The position numbers were made by a program, and so were the translations under genes. The notes beneath the pieces are model-generated. The model was not told where the DNA came from, did not search any database, and saw only the letters and a program-made list of their open reading frames with translations. From Jilunia laotingensis (GTDB taxonomy: Bacteria > Bacteroidota > Bacteroidia > Bacteroidales > Bacteroidaceae): a stretch of 64,000 bases of DNA. Location: positions 62,001 through 126,000 of the forward strand of contig NZ_JACRTF010000001.1 of assembly GCF_014385165.1 (NCBI RefSeq). The letters run 5' to 3'. The stretch's first letter is position 1. Every line of letters begins with the position of its first letter. Below are positions 34,071-42,253 of the stretch, in pieces.

Positions 34071-34966
34071 AAGCCATATAGTTTTTGCATCTTCATTACT
34101 TCCTCTTCCATTCTATCTCGCAGGCTTTGAGGTTCAAGTACCTCAATTGTGGCTCCTTTCGATAGCAATTCCTGAATGAAGTCATAAGTATGGGACAAAC
34201 AAAGTTCAAAATCAACATATTCATTCGTCATCGCAATCACCTTTTGGCTCCGGTGCAAAGGTAAATTCCGCAGATAGGGAGCTTGCCCGGCAGCAACTCT
34301 CAGCACTGTTCGTTGCGGAAATAGATTCTCTTCCCTGATAATACCGAAACAATCTTCAAAATAATCATCGGCTACGAACTTCCTCGGAAATGTAAATGTA
34401 TCTTCTCCCATTACCATCTGTTTTACCCTGTCGAGCGAGTAAGCACGGAAAGCCTTATACTCACGATTTATCCCGATCAAATACCATCGATGACGGAACT
34501 GTTTCAAGAAATAAGGCTCAAGTAACACATGCTTAGGACGATCCCAATTATAAGCTTGATAATCCATCAATACTATATTACCTGCCCGCATTGCTTCCAC
34601 GGCAATGTCCATGTATTGCAAACCCGAAGGAGCCTCTTCAAATACGATGCGATTCTTCATATCTACATGTTCCTGCAGAATATTGTTCAATGAAAAGCTA
34701 TTCAACAACCACATTTTAAGCTTATCACCCAGCATACCCTCCGCATCGGCAATGTAGTATGTATTCGTACTTTTGTCACATTCAATGTTTATATCGAACA
34801 TTTCCTCTATAGCCTGCCGATGGTTATGAAATGTCCGTAAAGGGATATCGACACGTGTACTATCTCCTGCCCTCCAACGGTGGTTTATCTCCGCAAAAGT
34901 TACAGGGCCGTTCCGGTAAATCGTATCTACCAGCCAGATCAGTTTGTTGAATTGTTGCTTTGCCAT
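34067..34966 (-). CDS. WYL-domain transcriptional regulator
   Basis: 299 residues. The N-terminal winged helix (about 1-90) has INHRWRAG and IPLRTFHNHRQAIEEMF. The middle and C-terminal WYL domain begins near 125 with VLMDYQAYNW and PYFLKQFRHRWYLIGIN, and ends with a WCX extension, VDFELCLSHTYDFIQELLSKG. The family senses ligand or single-stranded nucleic acid and controls DNA-damage or defence genes. Here it is the first gene of the operon with the radical SAM and DUF4130 genes, so it probably controls them. A short inverted repeat, TCTGCT...AGCAGA, lies upstream (34983-35001) and could be its operator. Confidence 0.9.
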   Translation of the reverse strand: MAKQQFNKLIWLVDTIYRNGPVTFAEINHRWRAGDSTRVDIPLRTFHNHRQAIEEMFDINIECDKSTNTYYIADAEGMLGDKLKMWLLNSFSLNNILQEHVDMKNRIVFEEAPSGLQYMDIAVEAMRAGNIVLMDYQAYNWDRPKHVLLEPYFLKQFRHRWYLIGINREYKAFRAYSLDRVKQMVMGEDTFTFPRKFVADDYFEDCFGIIREENLFPQRTVLRVAAGQAPYLRNLPLHRSQKVIAMTNEYVDFELCLSHTYDFIQELLSKGATIEVLEPQSLRDRMEEEVMKMQKLYGL

Positions 34967-34982
34967 ATCCTATACCTTTGAT

Positions 34983-35001
34983 TCTGCTGCAAAGTAGCAG
35001 A
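34983..35001. promoter_or_regulatory. Inverted repeat between the WYL and msrAB genes
   Basis: TCTGCT (34983-34988) and AGCAGA (34996-35001) form a palindrome close to the WYL gene start on one side and downstream of a plus-strand TACCTTTG box at 34973-34980 on the other. It is a candidate operator only. Confidence 0.3.
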
Positions 35002-35117
35002 TTGTTTATGCCAAAAACAAGCATAAGAAGTTATTTATATAGTGAAATAACTAAAAAAAGTCGCTTCAAACAAGTAAGTCGTTGAACTTTGATTGTTATA
35101 GATATATAGTAAAGAAT

Positions 35118-36203
35118 ATGAAAACAATTGTCATGTCTATACTGCTCTTAATGGGTAGTTCGGTGATAAATAACGCACAAGGAGTGCAGAGTAATAATCT
35201 TAATAAACAAAAGAACAGTAATATGAAGAATCAGAGTGAAATATACTTTGCCGGTGGATGTTTCTGGGGTACGGAACATTTTCTGAAACAAATCAGAGGA
35301 GTAGAAAGCACGGAAGTAGGGTATGCCAATGGAAACATTGCCAACCCTACGTACGAACAGGTATGCAGTGGAAATACAAACTTTGCCGAAACTGTAAAAG
35401 TCGTATATGATCCGCAAGAAGTAAAACTTCCCCTATTGATCGATCTGTACTTCAAAACCATTGACCCTACCAGCATCAACCGCCAAGGTAACGACCGCGG
35501 TTCCCAGTACCGTACCGGAATTTACTATACGGATAAAGCAGACCTCCCTGTTATTCAGGCAACCGTACAGGCTCTGGCAAAGGACTATTCAAAACCGATT
35601 GTTGTAGAGATCAAACCTTTATCCAACTTTTACAAAGCAGAAGATTATCATCAGGATTATCTGGATAAGCATCCGGGAGGTTACTGCCACATTAACCCCG
35701 CATTGTTTGAGATAGCTAAAAAAGCCAATGCAGCTAAAACTGCCGCAAAACCTGTTTATAAAAAGCCGGACGAAGGAACACTTCGTTCTACACTGACCGC
35801 TGAACAGTTTGCCGTTACTCAAAAAAATGCTACCGAACCTGCATTCCACAACAAATATTGGAATGAAAAACGTCCTGGAATCTATGTAGATATCACTACC
35901 GGTGAGCCATTATTTATTTCAACCGACAAGTTCGATTCCGGATGTGGTTGGCCAAGTTTCACTAAACCGATAGATAAATCCTTGATCAAAGAAAACATCG
36001 ATACTACCCACGGAATGATCCGTACTGAAGTGCGCAGTAAAACGGGTGATGCACATTTGGGACATGTCTTCCCGGACGGGCCACAAGACAAAGGCGGATT
36101 ACGTTACTGCATCAATAGTGCTTCATTGCGTTTTATCCCAAAAGATAAGATGCAGGAAGAAGGATATGGAGAGTATCTGAAATTGATCGATAACGATAAA
36201 TAA
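35118..36203 (+). CDS. msrAB: Exported bifunctional methionine sulfoxide reductase MsrAB
   Basis: 361 residues from the ATG at 35118. A signal peptide ([20 protein letters not shown]) sends it to the periplasm. The MsrA domain has the active-site [10 protein letters not shown] (Cys 48) and [20 protein letters not shown]. The MsrB domain starts near 225 ([20 protein letters not shown]) and has [14 protein letters not shown] and [11 protein letters not shown] with the catalytic Cys. The MsrB part lacks the two CxxC pairs that bind structural zinc in many MsrB proteins ([13 protein letters not shown] in their place). It repairs both diastereomers of oxidised methionine in envelope proteins. A hairpin follows the stop. 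Confidence 0.95.
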   Translation: MKTIVMSILLLMGSSVINNAQGVQSNNLNKQKNSNMKNQSEIYFAGGCFWGTEHFLKQIRGVESTEVGYANGNIANPTYEQVCSGNTNFAETVKVVYDPQEVKLPLLIDLYFKTIDPTSINRQGNDRGSQYRTGIYYTDKADLPVIQATVQALAKDYSKPIVVEIKPLSNFYKAEDYHQDYLDKHPGGYCHINPALFEIAKKANAAKTAAKPVYKKPDEGTLRSTLTAEQFAVTQKNATEPAFHNKYWNEKRPGIYVDITTGEPLFISTDKFDSGCGWPSFTKPIDKSLIKENIDTTHGMIRTEVRSKTGDAHLGHVFPDGPQDKGGLRYCINSASLRFIPKDKMQEEGYGEYLKLIDNDK

Positions 36204-36586
36204 AAAGAATAAGATTCCAAAATATATAAAGGGGAAGACTCGTTCAACACTCGTCATCAGTCTTCCCCCAAATAACTGTAATAGACACCTAAACTACAAT
36301 TACTTTATATCTGAACATAGATTGCACTTCCCCCATAAAGAGTCATAATTAAATACTATATTTTCATCATTCTCATTGTAATATTCTATAGGTAATGTTA
36401 ACAATGTACCTGCATTAATCGCATAAACACTAATATCCAGCCATCATTTCCTATCTTTTCTATATATATATTAATAAAAGTTGCTTTTAAACATATCAAT
36501 ATTTTTCGTTATCAATAATAAAATTCATATCATTGCACTCCAATCTTGTGAGTTAAATCTATTATTAACATTCTAATCAAAAAAAC
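36204..36586. other. Intergenic region after msrAB
   Basis: Holds the msrAB terminator (36231-36268). Beyond it the sequence is AT-rich. On the minus strand an ATG-less open frame over about 36300-36443 has protein-like composition and could be the tail of a decayed gene, but this is weak. Confidence 0.5.
36231..36268 (+). terminator. Terminator hairpin after msrAB
   Basis: A perfect 10-base inverted repeat, GGGGAAGACT (36231-36240) and AGTCTTCCCC (36259-36268), with an 18-base loop, 27 bases past the msrAB stop. The following T-poor sequence makes it less typical. Confidence 0.6.
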
Positions 36587-39500
36587 ATGAAACATCTGTT
36601 TACACTACTTTTGGTTATTGGTGCCTTATGTTCATTGAATGTAAATGCACAAAAATCTTCCAATGCTAAAGTTCCAATCCAACGAACTGGGACAACTAAA
36701 GGCTTACAATGGACGCGAAGTAAACCACTTTCATTATCCGGTTCTTTCAAAACACCAATGCCTTTCAAATTACCCAAGGACTACGCATCAGGTAAGCACT
36801 TTGCTAAATCTGTCGGAGATGGGACTATTATCAATGGCTGTGTAATTTCCGCAAACAATTGGACAGAAGAAAACCTTCATTATGGTATATATTCATTCGA
36901 GGCTAAAGGTAATTTCACTCTCACTCCAATTAAAGAGAATGAGAATTTCAATTCGCCAAGAGCGGTCTTCGCAAAAGGAAAATATTATATTTATTCTGTA
37001 ACCGAATTCTTTGGATCAATATTATATTTATCATGCACTGTATACAACAGTGACACTTGGGAAGAAATAAATTCATACGAAAACGAAACGGTGTGGAGCA
37101 ATATTCCTTATGCTTCTTCTCTAACTTACGATCCCATATCAGACAATGTTTATGGTATAACATATGGAGCCGACTCAAACAGCTTCTATCTTAGTATAAT
37201 GGATAAAGAGAATGGATCTTTTACTAAAGTTTGTGACCTCAGTATGTCATTTATCACTTTGGCAGCCTCACCCGATGGTACGCTCTATGGTATTTCAGAC
37301 AACGGAGCGCTTTACAAATTGGATAAAGATGGAAAAGAAACCTATATTGGAAGTACGGGCTTAGCTCCTAAATATGCCCAATCCATGACTTGTGATCCAA
37401 TTACCGGAAAACTATACTGGGCGTTTATCAATGATACCGAATCTGCATTATATGAAGTAAATACCCAGAGTGGCGCTGCATATAAAATTGATGATATGCC
37501 AAATGGTGAAGAAATTGTAGGAATGTTTATCGAAACCCCGGAAATTTCAGAGACAGCACCATCATCTGTATCCGATCTTAAATTTACGCCCGACCAAAAT
37601 GGTAGTTTAACAGGAACACTGTCCTGCGTAGCACCGATAAAAGACAGAAAAGGAGATAACCTATCCGGTACGGTAAAAGTAACCATCTATTCAGCTGGAG
37701 AAAAAATAATCGAACAAGATGTCGCACCTGGTGCCACCGTGAAAAAAGAAAACTATACGTTTAAAGCCAACGAGCTTTATACCCTCTATGCTATTGCATC
37801 AAATGCTTCCGGTAACGGTCCTAAAAACAGTATAACTGTTTATATCGGGAAAGACAATGCAAGCGCACCGACTGATATCATTCTTAATATAGAAGATAAA
37901 AAAGCAACATTGACTTGGAAGGCTCCGGTAAAAGGATTGAATGACGGATATATCAATCCGGCTGAAATATCCTATAAAGTCGTACGCCACGCTGGCGATG
38001 ATGAAGGACTGCTTATCACAACAACTCAGGCAGGGGTAACTTCCTGTGAGGATGTAGTGACTAATGCAACTGCACAATACTATTATGAAGTGACTGCCAT
38101 ATATAATGGACAAGAGGGAGGAACCGGAGTTTCGAATAAAGTACTTTCCGTTGGAGCGTATGAACTACCATTTTACGATGATTTCAGTGATGGCGAGTTA
38201 TGCAAGGCATTATATACCTATCTGGACATTGACAATGACGGTCATGACAATATGAGCTTATGGTTCTGGAAAGAAGATGAGAAATTAATGCAATTCTGTT
38301 CCGATAATGAGCATGTTGGCAATGACTGGCTGATAACACCGGCTATTCATCTGGACGGTAAGAATTTATATGATCTCGGATTCAGCATCAATATGGGAGC
38401 TACTTCTAATCTAAGAGTAACTATCGGTACATCTACAGATCCGAAAGATCATTCAACCGTTCTTGATTTGCAAAATATTAATGATAGGTGGAGAACAGAT
38501 TATTCAGCAGTCGTAAAAGCCCCGAAAGACGGTAATTATTACATTGGATTTTATGCTTATAGCGGTTTGGAAGGCTTTTACCTAAATCTATTTGACATAA
38601 AATTAGAAGCAGGTATGTCCTCCGAAATACCAGATTCCGTATACAATCTGAAAGTTATTCCGGGAGAAATGGGAGAAGCCTTTGCCGAGTTATCATTTAA
38701 TGCTCCGAATAAATTGATTAACGATACGGAAATTTCCAATCCTTTGAAAGTTAATATTTATCGCAATGATGAATTAGCAAAAGAGATTGAAACGACTCCC
38801 GGTAGTCCTGTTCAATGGAAAGATGAAAATCCTGTTTTAGGCCAAAACACATATCGCATAGTAGCTTTAATAGATCAAAAAGAAGGATTAGCCCACTCTA
38901 AAACAGTCTGGATTGGCCCAGATATCTCAGAACCTGTCAAGGATATGACAGCCAAAACAGTTGATGGCAACATGCATGTATGTCTCACTTGGAAAGCCCC
39001 AGAAAAAGGAGCTAACGGAGGCTATTTCGATATTAATAATGTAACCTATTCCGTATGGCGAAGTTTGGATGGAGACGAATTTGAGCAATTGGAAAAAGAC
39101 CTGAAAGTACTGACTTATACCGATATACAAGTTGAACAGGAAGTTACAGGAAAACAGGAAAGTTATTATTATGCGGTAACTGCAGATACAAAGAGTGGAA
39201 TCAGCAGCGCAGATGCACGCTTCATCGTTGTAGGTACCCCATACACAACACCTGAATGGGAATCTTTCCCCAAAGGACAATTCCATATATATCCTTGGAC
39301 TACAGAGTCAATAGAAGGATCATTCGGTTGGGAATGTCTCACCAATGATAAAAGTGCCGGTGTCTATCCGCAAGATGATGATAAAGGATTTATTAAATTC
39401 CAAAACAGTTGGGATGACAGAGCAGACAGCCGTTTGAAAACTCCTATTTTTGATTTGAGTGGTAGCAAGAACCCCACTTTCAGCTTCTTTATGTTCCATT

Positions 39501-41128
39501 GGAATGCAGATGACGTAGAGGCTGACGGTGGTATGACAAAAATAGCAATTGAAATTTCAGTTGATGGTGGTGAATTCATACAAGTAGGCGAAGCAATTAC
39601 AGCAGCTTATGACAGAGAAGGATGGGTAGAACACCGAATAGATTTATCCGAATTCAAAAATGCCAAACAAGTACAATTTGGTCTAAGAGGTTCTACCGAT
39701 AATAACTGGATGTATTTCTACGTTGACAATATTCATATTGACGAACAAGAGGACTACGATTTAGCAATTGCCGGATTCAGTGGTACTACCAACGCAAATG
39801 TCAATGAAGAAGGTATTTATTCTATAGAATATTTTAACCGTGGTCTGCAAGCAGCTTCCGGATATACTATCGATTTATATCAGGACGACAACCTGATACA
39901 ATCTTTAAAAGGAGATGACATCGAACCGGGTGAGGCAAAAACAGTAGATGCCAAAGTGATATTAAATGCTTCCACAGCAGATAAAGAGAGCGTATTCTAC
40001 GCTGTTATTACGTATGATAAAGATAGAAACACGGAAAACAACCAAACGTCCTCTGTTACTACAACCATTAAAGGTACCTGGTATCCGGGAATCGAAAACT
40101 TAAATGGTACAGCTAAAGGGGACGAAGTTACTTTAACCTGGACACCTCCGGTAATTCCGACTGATGTCAAAGAAACCGAGGATAGTGTAGAAGATTATGA
40201 ACCATTCGCTATCAACAATATAGGCAATTGGATAACATATGATGGAGACCAACATGGTTGCGGCTCTATGAGCGATTTGCCAGATTATCCCAATAAAGGA
40301 GTAAACCAAGCCTTCCAAGTTTGGGCACCCGCCTATATAGAAGCGACCCCGGAATTGTATCCATCCATACAACCAAGAACAGGAGATCAATGCTTCATTT
40401 CTTGGTATGCAAATGTTAATATTGATGGAGTAGCACCTTACAATGATGATTACCTGATTTCCCCTGAAGTTTTAGGAGGAACAAAAGTTAGTTTCTATAT
40501 TCATCGTATCAACGAAAAAACAACAGAAGAATATTATCAGATAATGTATTCAACCACCACACAAGATCCCAAAGAATTCAAAGTACTTCAAGAGGGCGAA
40601 GCTGGATTTGAGTGGGAAAAGGTAGAAGCTACATTACCGGAAGAAGCCCGCTATTTTGCAATCCATTATATGGCAGAAGACGGGTGGGGTATATTGATTG
40701 ATGATATCAGCTACACTTCTGCAATATATGCACTCAAAGTAAGCGGATACAATATCTTCCGAAACGGTCAGAAAATCAATGACGCCTTATTGACCGAACC
40801 GACCTTCGTAGATACTAATCTACCGGAAGGCAACCATAAATATCAGGTGTCTGTCGTTTATGATCGTGGTGAATCTAATGCCTCTGAAGCAGTTGAAGTT
40901 TCTATTTTAAGCGGCATTAGTGAGATTGAAGCAGGAATCCAAGTATATGGTGAAAAGAATCATATCACCATCATCACTGAAAACATGCAACCGGCTACCA
41001 TTTATGCTATGGATGGTATATCCATCATATCTCGCAATGTTACAGGAAGAGCAGACTTCCCTGTTCAAAAGGGCATGTATATTGTCAAAGTGGGAGAAAA
41101 CGTATTCAAGGTAGCAGTGAAAGGATAA
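36587..41128 (+). CDS. Large secreted choice-of-anchor J / FN3-type protein
   Basis: 1513 residues with a signal peptide (KHLFTLLLVIGALCSLNVNA). Residues about 60-330 resemble a beta-propeller with repeated YDPISDNVYGI, SPDGTLYGISDNGALYKLDKDG and CDPITGKLYWAF units. Three choice-of-anchor J (cleaved-adhesin) domains follow, at about 520-660 (PFYDDFSDG, GNDWLITPAIHL), 880-1060 (WESFPKGQ, SRLKTPIFDLSG) and 1190-1370 (DDYLISPEVLGG), separated by fibronectin-III-like units. The last 70 residues (GISEIEAGIQVYGEKNHITI...) look like a type IX-secretion or envelope C-terminal sorting domain. It is probably a surface adhesin or glycan-binding protein. Monocistronic, with a palindromic terminator. Confidence 0.85.
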   Translation: MKHLFTLLLVIGALCSLNVNAQKSSNAKVPIQRTGTTKGLQWTRSKPLSLSGSFKTPMPFKLPKDYASGKHFAKSVGDGTIINGCVISANNWTEENLHYGIYSFEAKGNFTLTPIKENENFNSPRAVFAKGKYYIYSVTEFFGSILYLSCTVYNSDTWEEINSYENETVWSNIPYASSLTYDPISDNVYGITYGADSNSFYLSIMDKENGSFTKVCDLSMSFITLAASPDGTLYGISDNGALYKLDKDGKETYIGSTGLAPKYAQSMTCDPITGKLYWAFINDTESALYEVNTQSGAAYKIDDMPNGEEIVGMFIETPEISETAPSSVSDLKFTPDQNGSLTGTLSCVAPIKDRKGDNLSGTVKVTIYSAGEKIIEQDVAPGATVKKENYTFKANELYTLYAIASNASGNGPKNSITVYIGKDNASAPTDIILNIEDKKATLTWKAPVKGLNDGYINPAEISYKVVRHAGDDEGLLITTTQAGVTSCEDVVTNATAQYYYEVTAIYNGQEGGTGVSNKVLSVGAYELPFYDDFSDGELCKALYTYLDIDNDGHDNMSLWFWKEDEKLMQFCSDNEHVGNDWLITPAIHLDGKNLYDLGFSINMGATSNLRVTIGTSTDPKDHSTVLDLQNINDRWRTDYSAVVKAPKDGNYYIGFYAYSGLEGFYLNLFDIKLEAGMSSEIPDSVYNLKVIPGEMGEAFAELSFNAPNKLINDTEISNPLKVNIYRNDELAKEIETTPGSPVQWKDENPVLGQNTYRIVALIDQKEGLAHSKTVWIGPDISEPVKDMTAKTVDGNMHVCLTWKAPEKGANGGYFDINNVTYSVWRSLDGDEFEQLEKDLKVLTYTDIQVEQEVTGKQESYYYAVTADTKSGISSADARFIVVGTPYTTPEWESFPKGQFHIYPWTTESIEGSFGWECLTNDKSAGVYPQDDDKGFIKFQNSWDDRADSRLKTPIFDLSGSKNPTFSFFMFHWNADDVEADGGMTKIAIEISVDGGEFIQVGEAITAAYDREGWVEHRIDLSEFKNAKQVQFGLRGSTDNNWMYFYVDNIHIDEQEDYDLAIAGFSGTTNANVNEEGIYSIEYFNRGLQAASGYTIDLYQDDNLIQSLKGDDIEPGEAKTVDAKVILNASTADKESVFYAVITYDKDRNTENNQTSSVTTTIKGTWYPGIENLNGTAKGDEVTLTWTPPVIPTDVKETEDSVEDYEPFAINNIGNWITYDGDQHGCGSMSDLPDYPNKGVNQAFQVWAPAYIEATPELYPSIQPRTGDQCFISWYANVNIDGVAPYNDDYLISPEVLGGTKVSFYIHRINEKTTEEYYQIMYSTTTQDPKEFKVLQEGEAGFEWEKVEATLPEEARYFAIHYMAEDGWGILIDDISYTSAIYALKVSGYNIFRNGQKINDALLTEPTFVDTNLPEGNHKYQVSVVYDRGESNASEAVEVSILSGISEIEAGIQVYGEKNHITIITENMQPATIYAMDGISIISRNVTGRADFPVQKGMYIVKVGENVFKVAVKG

Positions 41129-41166
41129 ACTGAAAATCAAAGGCATAAAAATATGCCGGATAATGT

Positions 41167-41202
41167 TTTGATTCTTACCTATGATCATAGGTAAGAATCA
41201 AA
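41167..41202 (+). terminator. Perfect 36-bp palindrome after the large secreted protein gene
   Basis: Each 18-base half is the exact reverse complement of the other (left half TTTGATTCTTACCTATGA). It lies 39 bases after the stop, and an AT-rich stretch follows. It probably forms a terminator hairpin, but a symmetric protein-binding site is also possible. Confidence 0.6.
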
Positions 41203-41227
41203 CTTATAAAAACTTGAATGGAAAATA

Positions 41228-41256
41228 AAAAAGCCAGACCTCTTTAGGTTTGGCTT
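41228..41256 (-). terminator. Terminator after the histone-H1-like gene
   Basis: On the minus strand AAGCCAAACCT pairs with AGGTCTGGCTT around AAAG, followed by TTTTATTTTC. The stem has one mismatch or wobble. Because the plus-strand side also has T residues (GCTTTC), it may work in both directions. Confidence 0.75.
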
Positions 41257-41280
41257 TCACGTTTCTTGCTATTCGGCAAA

Positions 41281-41457
41281 TTACTTCTTAGATTCTTCCA
41301 AAGATACTTTACGGAACTCTTTCATTACTTTTTCAATTTCCAATGAAGCCTTGCGGGCACGTGTTCCAGCAGCCTTGTTACCGTTCTCGATCTGTGCATT
41401 TGCATCCTTGTTGAATTCAGCTACCAAAGCTGCAATCTTTTCTACTAATTCTTTCAT
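41281..41457 (-). CDS. Histone H1-like DNA-binding protein
   Basis: 58 residues from the ATG at 41457; the frame is open 21 codons further, through the promoter box, but that is not used. The protein is one long amphipathic helix rich in Lys and Ala (MKELVEKIAALVAEFNKD, NGNKAAGTRARKASLEIEK). It resembles small Hc1/histone-H1-like proteins annotated throughout Bacteroidetes. It probably binds DNA without sequence preference and compacts the nucleoid. Monocistronic with its own promoter and terminator. Confidence 0.85.
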   Translation of the reverse strand: MKELVEKIAALVAEFNKDANAQIENGNKAAGTRARKASLEIEKVMKEFRKVSLEESKK

Positions 41458-41490
41458 AATTCTTTTTATTTCTTCGTTAATAATGATTGG

Positions 41491-41498
41491 CAAAAATA
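41491..41498 (-). promoter_or_regulatory. Promoter -7 box of the histone-H1-like gene
   Basis: On the minus strand TATTTTTG fits TAnnTTTG, 33 bases before the ATG. Confidence 0.6.
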
Positions 41499-41591
41499 CA
41501 CTCTTTCCCGAAATAAACACATAAAAACAATATTTTTTTTGAAATAATCACCGAAAATAAATCGAAAAGCTATGTATTCGCCTTTTTTCCG

Positions 41592-41599
41592 TACTTTTG
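41592..41599 (+). promoter_or_regulatory. Promoter -7 box of the AlbA-domain gene (leaderless?)
   Basis: TACTTTTG fits TAnnTTTG and ends only 5 bases before the ATG at 41605. Transcription would start at or very near the ATG, so the mRNA would have almost no leader. Confidence 0.55.
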
Positions 41600-41604
41600 C
41601 ATCT

Positions 41605-42246
41605 ATGAAACCACGTACTGACAACGATTACATACATGTTTTAATAGCTGAAGGAGAGCATCAACAACAAGACTTTAAATTCGAGATTTCCGATGCCCGT
41701 AAAATAGCAAAAACTCTGTCAGCTTTCTCAAACACTGATGGAGGACGCTTACTAATCGGCGTTAAAGATAATGGCAAAATTGCCGGTGTACGTTCAGACG
41801 AAGAGAAATATATGATTGAGGCAGCGGCTCAACTCTATTGTTTGCCCGAAGTTCACTACTCCATGCAAACATTTCACGTAGATGGACGTTCTGTATTAGT
41901 AGTGCAGATAGATGAAAGTGAAACCAAACCTGTATACGCCAAAGATGAAACAGGTAAACCACTTGCTTACATACGTATTAAAGATGAGAATATACTGGCC
42001 ACTCCGGTACATTTGAAAGTATGGCAACAAAGTGGCAGCCCTATAGGAGAGCTGATAGAGTATACAGAACGCGAACAGCTCCTACTCGACTTATTGGAAC
42101 AAAATTCATCACTTTCATTGAATCGCTACTGTCGCCAAGCCAATATATCCCGCCGGGCAGCAGAACACCTGCTGGCAAAATTTATCCGATTCGATATAGT
42201 GGAACCGATATTCGAGAATCATAAATTTTACTTCCGACTGAAATAA
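41605..42246 (+). CDS. AlbA_2-domain DNA-binding/helix-turn-helix protein
   Basis: 213 residues from the ATG at 41605. The frame is open 11 codons further upstream (from 41572), but the promoter box lies inside that stretch. The AlbA_2 domain (residues about 1-125) has GEHQQQDFKFEISDARKIAKTLSAFSNTDGGRLLIGVKDNGKIAGV, a nucleotide- or DNA-binding fold. A C-terminal winged-helix part (about 150-210) contains NRYCRQANISRRAAEHLLAKFIRFDIV. It is probably a transcriptional regulator. It is followed 7 bases later by the alanine symporter, so it may control that gene. Confidence 0.85.
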   Translation: MKPRTDNDYIHVLIAEGEHQQQDFKFEISDARKIAKTLSAFSNTDGGRLLIGVKDNGKIAGVRSDEEKYMIEAAAQLYCLPEVHYSMQTFHVDGRSVLVVQIDESETKPVYAKDETGKPLAYIRIKDENILATPVHLKVWQQSGSPIGELIEYTEREQLLLDLLEQNSSLSLNRYCRQANISRRAAEHLLAKFIRFDIVEPIFENHKFYFRLK

Positions 42247-42253
42247 GAAATAA

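Noticed and set aside
41281..41520. Longer start for the histone-H1-like gene
   Set aside because: The extension passes through the promoter box at 41491-41498 and is hydrophobic, unlike the rest of the protein.
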